The notes below the pieces were generated by a model, which did no database searches, was not told the DNA's origin, and saw only the letters and a program-made list of their open reading frames with translations. Source: JAAYAN01 sp964437215 (lineage in GTDB: Bacteria; Bacteroidota; Ignavibacteria; Ignavibacteriales; Melioribacteraceae). From it: 21,533 nt of DNA. Every line of letters begins with the position of its first letter. Position 1 is the first letter of the stretch. Made by a program: the position numbers and the translations under genes. Shown here piece after piece: positions 1 through 4,701 of the stretch. The DNA is taken from NCBI GenBank assembly GCA_964437215.1, contig CAYTFZ010000040.1, positions 1-21,533 on the forward strand, given 5' to 3'.

Positions 1-241
1 ATTTACAGTTGACAACCCCGAGTTTTATCAGAAAATATGGGGGAGAAATTCCAGTGATATTTTTCTACTTATGCTTGACGGTATAGTTCATTACAATGGC
101 TTTGATATGCAATATTTAATTCGTTTTAGCAAACACCCGTCACAAATTTGGGGCGCTGTTCTCTTTGAGAAAGAGGTATTTTTTTTAGTACACGAAAATT
201 CAACAGCATTAAGTTTAATTTACCACGGAAGACTTAAATAA
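1..241 (+). CDS. 3' fragment of an unrecognised gene
   Basis: An open frame enters from the left edge (first complete codon at base 2) and runs for 79 codons to a TAA at 239-241. The start lies outside the window. The visible C-terminal part is rich in aromatic and hydrophobic residues (for example FYQKIWGR near its start and GAVLFEKEVFFLV near residues 51-63), as expected of a folded globular domain rather than a random frame. It ends in YHGRLK. I do not recognise the family. It lies on the opposite strand from the flagellar genes and is followed by a small stem-loop and a bidirectional terminator-like hairpin. Confidence that it is coding is moderate; no function is assigned. Confidence 0.6.
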   Translation, partial: FTVDNPEFYQKIWGRNSSDIFLLMLDGIVHYNGFDMQYLIRFSKHPSQIWGAVLFEKEVFFLVHENSTALSLIYHGRLK

Positions 242-274
242 AATGAAACAATCAATAAAAACAAGTTCCCGGCT

Positions 275-293
275 GTTAGGGTCGCACCCTGAC
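275..293. repeat. Short stem-loop, one of a related pair
   Basis: GTTAGGGT and ACCCTGAC pair as an 8-bp stem (one G-T wobble) around a CGC loop. The core AGGGTCGCA followed by a CC/TGAC arm recurs in the stem-loop at 1781-1801, read on the other strand. The two flank the DUF6261-like gene and its repeats. There is no U-tract after it, so it is not an obvious terminator. Confidence 0.6.
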
Positions 294-390
294 AAAGAAA
301 GCAGTTTTAATACTAAATTAAATTAGTAATGGGAAGAAGAGGAAGAAATAATTTAACTGAAGAACGAATCTCATTTATTACAGCAATGGT

Positions 391-420
391 AATAAATCCC
401 GCCACGGCGGGCTTATTTAT
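391..420. terminator. Bidirectional rho-independent-type terminator
   Basis: The arms CCCGCC and GGCGGG (398-411) form a GC-only stem around AC, or CCCGC/GCGGG with loop CACG. An A-rich flank (aataaat) precedes it and a T-rich flank (cttatttat) follows, so it can work in both directions. It is placed to end transcription of the partial plus-strand gene that stops at 241, about 155 nt upstream. Confidence 0.6.
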
Positions 421-447
421 CAAAAACCCGTTTTCAAATGAAAAAAG

Positions 448-596
448 GGAGAAACCGGAGGGAAGCGGGCAATGTAGATATCTACAAAGCGTAAAATCAC
501 AGAGAAGCGCCCAATGTATATATCTGCAAAGGTTCACTTCACGCTTCTTGAGGCTTTGCAGAAACCTGCAAAGCGGGAAACCGGAAGGAGTGAAGC
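448..596. repeat. Cluster of degenerate palindromic repeats
   Basis: Three related units each centre on an imperfect palindrome: AATGTAGATATCTACAAAG (471-489), AATGTATATATCTGCAAAG (513-531) and CTTTGCAGAAACCTGCAAAG (554-573). A longer direct repeat brackets them: GGGAGAAACCGGAGGGAAGC near 448 and GCGGGAAACCGGAAGGAG near 573. Translated in either direction this gives a recurrent Cys-Arg-Tyr-Leu peptide, which explains the spurious open frames here. Spacing is irregular and the repeats are degenerate, so it is not a CRISPR array. Confidence 0.55.
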
Positions 597-597
597 T

Positions 598-624
598 ATG
601 AATATCTCTATAAGGAAAGTATAA
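598..624 (+). CDS. Possible 8-codon leader ORF
   Basis: ATG at 598 opens the frame MNISIRKV followed by TAA at 622-624. AAGGAG at 585-590 lies 7 nt upstream, an ideal ribosome-binding spacing, and the frame ends 61 nt before the DUF6261-like gene. It may be a short upstream reading frame affecting that gene. However, the AAGGAG lies inside the repeat cluster and could be there by chance. The peptide has no recognised attenuator feature such as runs of one amino acid. Confidence 0.2.
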   Translation: MNISIRKV

Positions 625-685
625 CAGTTGCCGGAAAAAGAATGGCAATCCGAAAATAAAAGCCTAAAAACAAAGGAGAAAAACT

Positions 686-1417
686 ATGGAATTAAACAAG
701 TTAATTTTAACCAGCAGAACAACAGAAATCGACACAGTTTCAGGCAGAATAATATCAGAATACGAAAAGAATGAGTTTGGCAGCGATGAGTATCTCGCTT
801 CGGTATTCGGTTTGTTAAAAGCAGCTTCGGACAGACTGACAACAGCGGTAAAGCGGATAAAAGCCGAAAGCGCGCTTGAAGAAAAAGATGAAATAAGGGA
901 TAGCAAGGTCAGGGCGTTAAACTATTTTGTTATGGGATCAAGATATAACCCAGATATGCAGATAAGCGGGGCAGCCGAAGCCGCCGGGAAAATATTTGAC
1001 CATTACGGAATGGAGATAATAAAAGAAAGCTACGCGGTTGAATCGTCTTTGATAGAATCGCTTTTGGAAGAATTTATGAAACCGGAAATGCAGGCGCAGG
1101 CAGCACTTCTTCCGGGTTTAAACCGGTTGTTAAATGATTTAAGAACGGCGCAGACAGATTTTGAAGCGGCAAGTCTTGCTTACGAAAACGAGAAAGCGGT
1201 TGAAGGAAATCTTGAAAATGCTACGGAAATAAAGAAAGAAGTGGTTTCGCTTATAAACGATAATATTGTAGTTTATTTGCGGGCAATGTGTCTTTCGAAT
1301 GAAGCAAAATACGGTAACTTTTCCCGCACTGTTGCACAGATAATTGACGATAACAACACGACAGTAAAAAGAAGAACCGGAAAACAGGAACCTGCTGCAA
1401 ACAATGTAAAGCAATAA
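686..1417 (+). CDS. DUF6261-like protein of unknown function
   Basis: The 243-residue product is predicted to be almost wholly alpha-helical and acidic, without signal peptide or membrane segment. Its layout resembles Bacteroidota DUF6261 proteins of about 240 residues: a short N-terminal segment (MELNKLILTSRTTEID), a helical body with an RxSKVRALNY-like stretch near residue 71-80, a GAAEAAGKIFDHYG helix near 95-108, and a Lys/Arg-rich tail after about residue 228. The family match is from memory, not a search. AAAGGAG at 672-678 sits 7 nt before the ATG, supporting this start. Two consecutive TAA stops (1415-1420) end it and a hairpin terminator follows at 1477-1524. It runs convergently to the flagellar operon, appears slightly GC-richer than it by eye, and is surrounded by repeats. 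No function is known. Confidence 0.75.
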   Translation: MELNKLILTSRTTEIDTVSGRIISEYEKNEFGSDEYLASVFGLLKAASDRLTTAVKRIKAESALEEKDEIRDSKVRALNYFVMGSRYNPDMQISGAAEAAGKIFDHYGMEIIKESYAVESSLIESLLEEFMKPEMQAQAALLPGLNRLLNDLRTAQTDFEAASLAYENEKAVEGNLENATEIKKEVVSLINDNIVVYLRAMCLSNEAKYGNFSRTVAQIIDDNNTTVKRRTGKQEPAANNVKQ

Positions 1418-1424
1418 TAAAAAA

Positions 1425-1454
1425 TGTAGGGGTTTGATTAATCAAACCTCTACA
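1425..1454. repeat. 30-bp palindromic element, copy 1
   Basis: The halves TGTAGGGGTTTGATT and AATCAAACCTCTACA are inverse complements with a single mismatch, which is a G-U wobble in RNA. A second copy differing at only a few positions lies at 1628-1657. It resembles the small palindromic, REP-like elements scattered in intergenic DNA of many bacteria. Directly after the stop codons of the DUF6261-like gene it would also fold as a strong mRNA 3' hairpin. Confidence 0.7.
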
Positions 1455-1476
1455 AATATCCCAAAACAGACCAGTA

Positions 1477-1524
1477 AAAAGGATTTTTCCTTTTGTAGAG
1501 ACGTTCTATTGAACGTCTTTTTTT
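1477..1524 (+). terminator. Terminator of the DUF6261-like gene
   Basis: Two hairpins lie in tandem. The first is AAAAGGA/TCCTTTT around TTTT (1477-1494). The second is AGACGTTC/GAACGTCT around TATT (1499-1518), followed at once by a run of Ts to 1524. The second has the classic intrinsic terminator layout for plus-strand transcription and lies about 80 nt beyond the stop. Confidence 0.7.
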
Positions 1525-1555
1525 GATAACACATTTTATTTACAGATTAGTTTTT

Positions 1556-1623
1556 CAATCCTGAAAATCCTGTTCATTATTTTTTCCTTTTTTTTACAAG
1601 GATATTCAGGATAAACAGGATTG
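1556..1623. repeat. Inverted repeat with 17-bp arms
   Basis: CAATCCTGAAAATCCTG at 1556-1572 and CAGGATAAACAGGATTG at 1607-1623 are inverse complements at 14 of 17 positions. The three mismatches are a central AAA block. The spacer is a pyrimidine-rich stretch containing CCTT...AAGG, which can extend the fold. It resembles short intergenic repeats built on AATCCTG/CAGGATT; whether it is mobile cannot be told from one copy. Confidence 0.5.
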
Positions 1624-1627
1624 AAGA

Positions 1628-1657
1628 TGTAGGGGTTTGTATAATCAAACCCTTACA
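1628..1657. repeat. 30-bp palindromic element, copy 2
   Basis: This is a second, more degenerate copy of the element at 1425-1454 in the same orientation. It keeps TGTAGGGGTTTG and the AATCAAACC/TACA half with four differences overall. The stem core GGGTTTG/CAAACCC is intact; the centre is TATAAT. Confidence 0.65.
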
Positions 1658-1737
1658 AAATAATCTTCCAAGTCCGTCAAGCATTTGGACTTTCTGTATA
1701 AGTATTTTCCCCCAATTCCTTTAATGTATCGGAGTTT

Positions 1738-1771
1738 TAAAAATAAAACCCCGATTGAAGTTCAACCGGGG
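1738..1771 (-). terminator. Rho-independent terminator of the flagellar operon
   Basis: Read on the minus strand, CCCCGGTTG pairs with CAATCGGGG (one G-U) around an AACTT loop, immediately followed by TTTTATTTTT. It lies about 70 nt beyond the flgE stop and is the strongest intrinsic terminator in the window. It marks the end of the flgB-flgE transcription unit. Confidence 0.85.
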
Positions 1772-1780
1772 CTAATTTCA

Positions 1781-1801
1781 GGTCAGGTTGCGACCCTGAC
1801 C
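1781..1801 (-). repeat. Perfect 7-bp stem-loop between flgE and its terminator
   Basis: GGTCAGG and CCTGACC pair perfectly around a 7-nt loop. The arm and loop core matches the stem-loop at 275-293 on the opposite strand. With no T-run behind it, it may stabilise the flgE mRNA 3' end or be a small repeat element. Confidence 0.6.
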
Positions 1802-1809
1802 GCTGGTTA

Positions 1810-1825
1810 AAGGGGGCTTCCCCTT
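1810..1825 (-). other. GC-rich hairpin just after flgE
   Basis: AAGGGG and CCCCTT pair around a 4-nt loop, 14 nt after the flgE stop. It is the first of three successive hairpins behind the hook gene and lacks a T-run, which fits a 3' stabilising stem better than a terminator. Confidence 0.5.
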
Positions 1826-1838
1826 CTGCTTTTAATTA

Positions 1839-3506
1839 TTATCTAACTAAATTTGTTATTTCCTGAAGAAGAGTATCTGAAGTAGTAATCACTCTGGCAT
1901 TTGCCTGGAAACCTCTCTGGGCAACAATCATTCTGGTGAACTCTTCCGAAAGATCTACGTTCGATTGTTCGAGCGCGCCTGATTGAATTGTTGTTCCTGT
2001 AGATTCACCGGGTTCTGCATAAAGCGGGTCGCCTGAGTTAGCTGAAACCGTGTACATATTATCGCCTACGCTTGTTAAGCCGTTAAGGTTAGGGAACGTG
2101 GCTAACATTACCTGTGCTAACTGACGCGATTGACCGTTTGAGAATACACCGACTACAAATCCATATTGATCAATACTTAAATTTGTAAGGTTAGCTGCAG
2201 CAGAACCATCCTGACTTAAAGCCGATACTACCGAATCGGAAGAAGTTTGTGTAATTCCGTTAAAAGTATTGGGGTCACCAAAATTTAACATTACCTGTTG
2301 AGGAGCCGCTCCACCGTATGGGGTAAAGGTAGGCATCGGCGGATTAGGAGAAATAGAAGCTACAGAACCATCAGCATTAAATGCAATTGTACCTGAATTT
2401 GCTGTTAAAGTACCGCTTGTTGCAGGGACAGAAGCACTCCAATTCCAATTATTGTCGTCAACTTTAGTATAGGTAATTGTCAATGTATGCGGGTTCCCTA
2501 ATGAATCGAAAATTGAGAGACTTCCGGTTACAATCGTAGGCTCGCGGTTGTTATCTACAGAAGAACTAAGTGTGTTAGAAGATGCCAGTTGAGTTACTGT
2601 GGTGGGATCAAAATCAAATTGCAAATCGCCGCTTAACGCAGTAATGCCCAAAACAGCAGGTGCAGCACCGTTTAATGTGGTAAGGTTGCCGGCGGCATCA
2701 AACAAACATCCAATACCATAACTTCCTGCTGCAGACGGATTTCCTGCAATGTCCAAGGCAACATCATTGCCTTCCGAATCAGTTACCGTTATATTTGCAG
2801 TCCAGTCATCATTAGCATTTTTAGTATAAACTACATCCATATCATAGGCATTGCCGTTTGTATCGTAAATAGTATTTGTTGTTGCTACAGTTGATCCGTT
2901 TGCTAAAGCAGAATTGAGATTCCCTGTCTGATCAAAATTTTCAGATCTGGTTAACGGGGAGGTACTGTCAAGATTTCCGCCCCAGCTTGTTGTAGTAGTT
3001 GCTATTGCTGGGAGTCTTAGATTTTGATCAACTACTATATTCTCAAGGTTGTTTCCCGGAGGGATTACACCATCTTCGGTAGCTAATTTACCCTGAACAA
3101 TACCTCCGTTCTGCGGGTTAACCAGGTTACCTGCTGCATCAAAAGTAAAAGCGCCTGCGCGCGAGAAAAATCTTTGTCCGTTATTTTCAAGAACGAATAA
3201 ACCATCACCCTGTAATGCAAGGTCAGTTACTATTCCTGTTCTTTCGAAAGTACCCTGATTCCAGTTTCTGTCAACTGAGTTTAATTTCATACCAAGACCG
3301 ATTTGATATGTATTTGTACCGCCGGCTGTTTCGGTCGGGTCGTTACCGTAGCGTATAAACTGATTGAATGTATCGCTGAATGTAACTCTGCTGCCTTTAA
3401 ACCCGATTGAGTTAACATTTGCAATGTTGTTACCAATTACGTCCATCATTGATTGATGATTTCTGAGGCCTGATACGCCTGCGAAAAGAGAATTAAGAAG
3501 TGACAT
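1839..3506 (-). CDS. flgE: Flagellar hook protein FlgE
   Basis: FlgE is the subunit of the hook, the curved universal joint between rod and filament, exported through the flagellar type III apparatus. The 555-residue product has the rod/hook signature near its start (NNIANVNSIGFK, residues 26-37) in the usual N-terminal coiled-coil segment. The matching C-terminal helix (about 512-555, with SNVDLSEEFTRMIVAQRGFQ) packs against it in the assembled hook. The variable D1/D2 body between is Gly/Asn/Thr-rich and longer than in the roughly 400-residue enterobacterial protein. A perfect AGGAGG (3512-3517) lies 5 nt before the ATG, the strongest ribosome-binding site in the operon, fitting a protein needed in over a hundred copies. 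It is last in the operon, separated from the preceding gene by a structured 103-bp gap. Confidence 0.97.
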   Translation of the reverse strand: MSLLNSLFAGVSGLRNHQSMMDVIGNNIANVNSIGFKGSRVTFSDTFNQFIRYGNDPTETAGGTNTYQIGLGMKLNSVDRNWNQGTFERTGIVTDLALQGDGLFVLENNGQRFFSRAGAFTFDAAGNLVNPQNGGIVQGKLATEDGVIPPGNNLENIVVDQNLRLPAIATTTTSWGGNLDSTSPLTRSENFDQTGNLNSALANGSTVATTNTIYDTNGNAYDMDVVYTKNANDDWTANITVTDSEGNDVALDIAGNPSAAGSYGIGCLFDAAGNLTTLNGAAPAVLGITALSGDLQFDFDPTTVTQLASSNTLSSSVDNNREPTIVTGSLSIFDSLGNPHTLTITYTKVDDNNWNWSASVPATSGTLTANSGTIAFNADGSVASISPNPPMPTFTPYGGAAPQQVMLNFGDPNTFNGITQTSSDSVVSALSQDGSAAANLTNLSIDQYGFVVGVFSNGQSRQLAQVMLATFPNLNGLTSVGDNMYTVSANSGDPLYAEPGESTGTTIQSGALEQSNVDLSEEFTRMIVAQRGFQANARVITTSDTLLQEITNLVR

Positions 3507-3609
3507 TTTAACCTCCTGAGGATTAAGTTATTCACAGATTCAGCTTCTGTCAGTCAGCCGAACCGGGGGCGTCCTGTGAAGGTCCCGCCCTATGTTATTT
3601 AATTAAATT
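3507..3609 (-). promoter_or_regulatory. Structured intercistronic leader of flgE
   Basis: This 103-bp gap is by far the longest inside the otherwise almost gapless operon. Read on the minus strand it holds a GC-rich hairpin (3567-3590; GGGCG/CGCCC outer stem, CCT/AGG inner stem, 4-nt loop), then a second small hairpin (3534-3550; ACAGA/TCTGT, 7-nt loop), then AGGAGG and the flgE start. I see no sigma-54 or other recognisable promoter in it and no T-run after the first hairpin. It could be an mRNA processing or stabilising element, or a translation control site. Confidence 0.5.
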
Positions 3610-3993
3610 TTATACTGCAAATACAACACTGTCTATATTTGTAAAAACATTTTCACCGCCTGCTTCAACAGGTAATGCCGTAACAACAGTCCTGTTGGGA
3701 ATATTCACGATGAACGCGGTGTTGTCCATCATTACCAAAGAATCCTTTGCGCCTTTAAGTTCGGCTTTCTGGACTGCATCCTGCAGCCTGTCCAAAGCGG
3801 TTCCGCTTAATTCAATATTTCTCGATTCCAATCTTTTTGTCGCGTGATTCGAAAATTTAAGTTTATCAAGTTCGCGCTGAAAAAGATCGTTAAAAGAGCT
3901 GCCGGAAACCCCTGTTTCCTTTTTTACTGCAGCGCCTTCCCCGGGAATTATCGGTACAAAAGGAACATTAACGCCATTAATGACATTAGCCAT
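3610..3993 (-). CDS. TIGR02530-type flagellar operon protein
   Basis: This 127-residue soluble protein belongs by pattern to the small flagellar operon family (TIGR02530) often found between flgD and flgE, as here. Visible family traits are the FSNHATKRLESRNIEL segment (about 47-62), the helix ending in KAELKGAKDSLVMMD (about 76-90) and the strand pair AFIVNIPNRTVVTALP (about 93-108). The N-terminal 30 residues are proline- and valine-rich and probably unstructured. Its biochemical role is not established; position suggests hook assembly. It follows flgD with a 1-nt gap (TAA-A-ATG), so translation is probably coupled. Confidence 0.85.
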   Translation of the reverse strand: MANVINGVNVPFVPIIPGEGAAVKKETGVSGSSFNDLFQRELDKLKFSNHATKRLESRNIELSGTALDRLQDAVQKAELKGAKDSLVMMDNTAFIVNIPNRTVVTALPVEAGGENVFTNIDSVVFAV

Positions 3994-3994
3994 T

Positions 3995-4693
3995 TTAGTT
4001 TTCCCCGTTATTTGTTGAGTTCAAAATTTCCGATACATCTCCAAGAGAGTATTCTACATTGTTTATCAAAAGCATCGTTCCGCTTCCTGTAAAACGTACT
4101 CCGCTTATCGGACCTACAATATACTGGGCTGCATTTATCGGTTCATTTTTTGAATTTGTTGAAAGAACTTCGAAAGTGTAATTTCCCTTTGCTGCTTTCG
4201 AGCCGTCAGCCTTTTTAAGATCCCAGCTTATTTCGTTATTTCCGGCTGCCGATCCGCCTCTTTTTATTGTCTGAACTATTTTCCCGCTGGAATCGTAAAT
4301 ATTAATAATCGATTGATAAGAATTTGCCTGAAGATTATACCCCAGAGTAACTTTATCCTGATCATTGATTGTAAATGTATTGCTGTTAACCTTTGCTTCC
4401 TTTCCTATTAGTCCGGCAGACATTGTATTGCTTACGGACTGAGCAAGAGCCAGATTAGCCGAAATGCTGCTTTCAAGCGATTGGTTCATATTGCTCAATT
4501 GTTCGAGAGAACTGAATTGTGCAAGCTGCGCTGCATATTCAGCTCCTTCCATAGGACTCAGAGGGTCCTGATATTTCAACTGGGCAAGCATAAGTTTCAT
4601 AAAATCGTCCTTGCCAAGCGCCGATTTCCCACTTACCCCGGTAACCGCAGTGCTTGAATAAGCATTTAACAATGACTGAACACTTTCTGCCAT
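3995..4693 (-). CDS. flgD: Hook-capping protein FlgD
   Basis: FlgD forms the scaffold at the growing hook tip that guides polymerisation of FlgE and is then discarded. The 232-residue product has the conserved N-terminal block LGKDDFMKLMLAQLKYQDPL (26-45), with the QDPLSPM turn and the AAQLAQFSSLEQL helix (54-66). A C-terminal FlgD-specific Ig-like/tudor module (about 95-225) includes IYDSSGKIVQTI, typical of FlgD FnIII-like repeats. Length is normal. AGGAGA lies 4 nt before the ATG and overlaps the stop codon of fliK, so the two are translationally linked. Confidence 0.95.
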   Translation of the reverse strand: MAESVQSLLNAYSSTAVTGVSGKSALGKDDFMKLMLAQLKYQDPLSPMEGAEYAAQLAQFSSLEQLSNMNQSLESSISANLALAQSVSNTMSAGLIGKEAKVNSNTFTINDQDKVTLGYNLQANSYQSIINIYDSSGKIVQTIKRGGSAAGNNEISWDLKKADGSKAAKGNYTFEVLSTNSKNEPINAAQYIVGPISGVRFTGSGTMLLINNVEYSLGDVSEILNSTNNGEN

Positions 4694-4701
4694 TTTATCT
4701 C

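Larger units (their letters stand above)
242..685. other. Non-coding repeat-rich gap
   Basis: The gap between the partial left gene and the DUF6261-like gene holds a stem-loop (275-293), a terminator-like hairpin (391-420), degenerate palindromic repeats (448-596) and an 8-codon reading frame with a good ribosome-binding site (598-624). Two longer frames overlap it on both strands (329-601 plus, 313-648 minus). Neither looks real: part of each is the translated terminator hairpin, part the translated repeats, and neither has a convincing ribosome-binding site. I see no clear promoter motif for the downstream gene. Confidence 0.6.
1418..1838. other. Convergent intergenic region packed with inverted repeats
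   Basis: The stretch between the two convergent transcription units has no credible gene. It holds two copies of a 30-bp palindrome, a plus-strand terminator, a long inverted repeat (1556-1623), and three consecutive stem-loops behind flgE, the most distal being the flgE terminator. A further AAGTCC/GGACTT pair lies at 1670-1692. Confidence 0.7.

Noticed and set aside
448..596. Possible CRISPR array
   Set aside because: There are only three degenerate units, with uneven spacing and no constant repeat. No cas genes are in the window.
329..601. Plus-strand open frame of 90 codons
   Set aside because: It translates a GC hairpin terminator (as NPATAGLF) and then the palindromic repeats. It has no ribosome-binding site before its ATG, and a competing frame of similar length lies on the other strand.
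313..648. Minus-strand open frame of 111 codons
   Set aside because: It covers the same terminator and repeats. The recurrent LCRYLH peptide is the reverse reading of the palindromes, and there is no ribosome-binding site.
3507..3609. Promoter for flgE in the intergenic gap
   Set aside because: I looked for a GG-N10-GC sigma-54 motif and for -35/-10-type boxes on the minus strand and found none. Structured RNA is the better reading.
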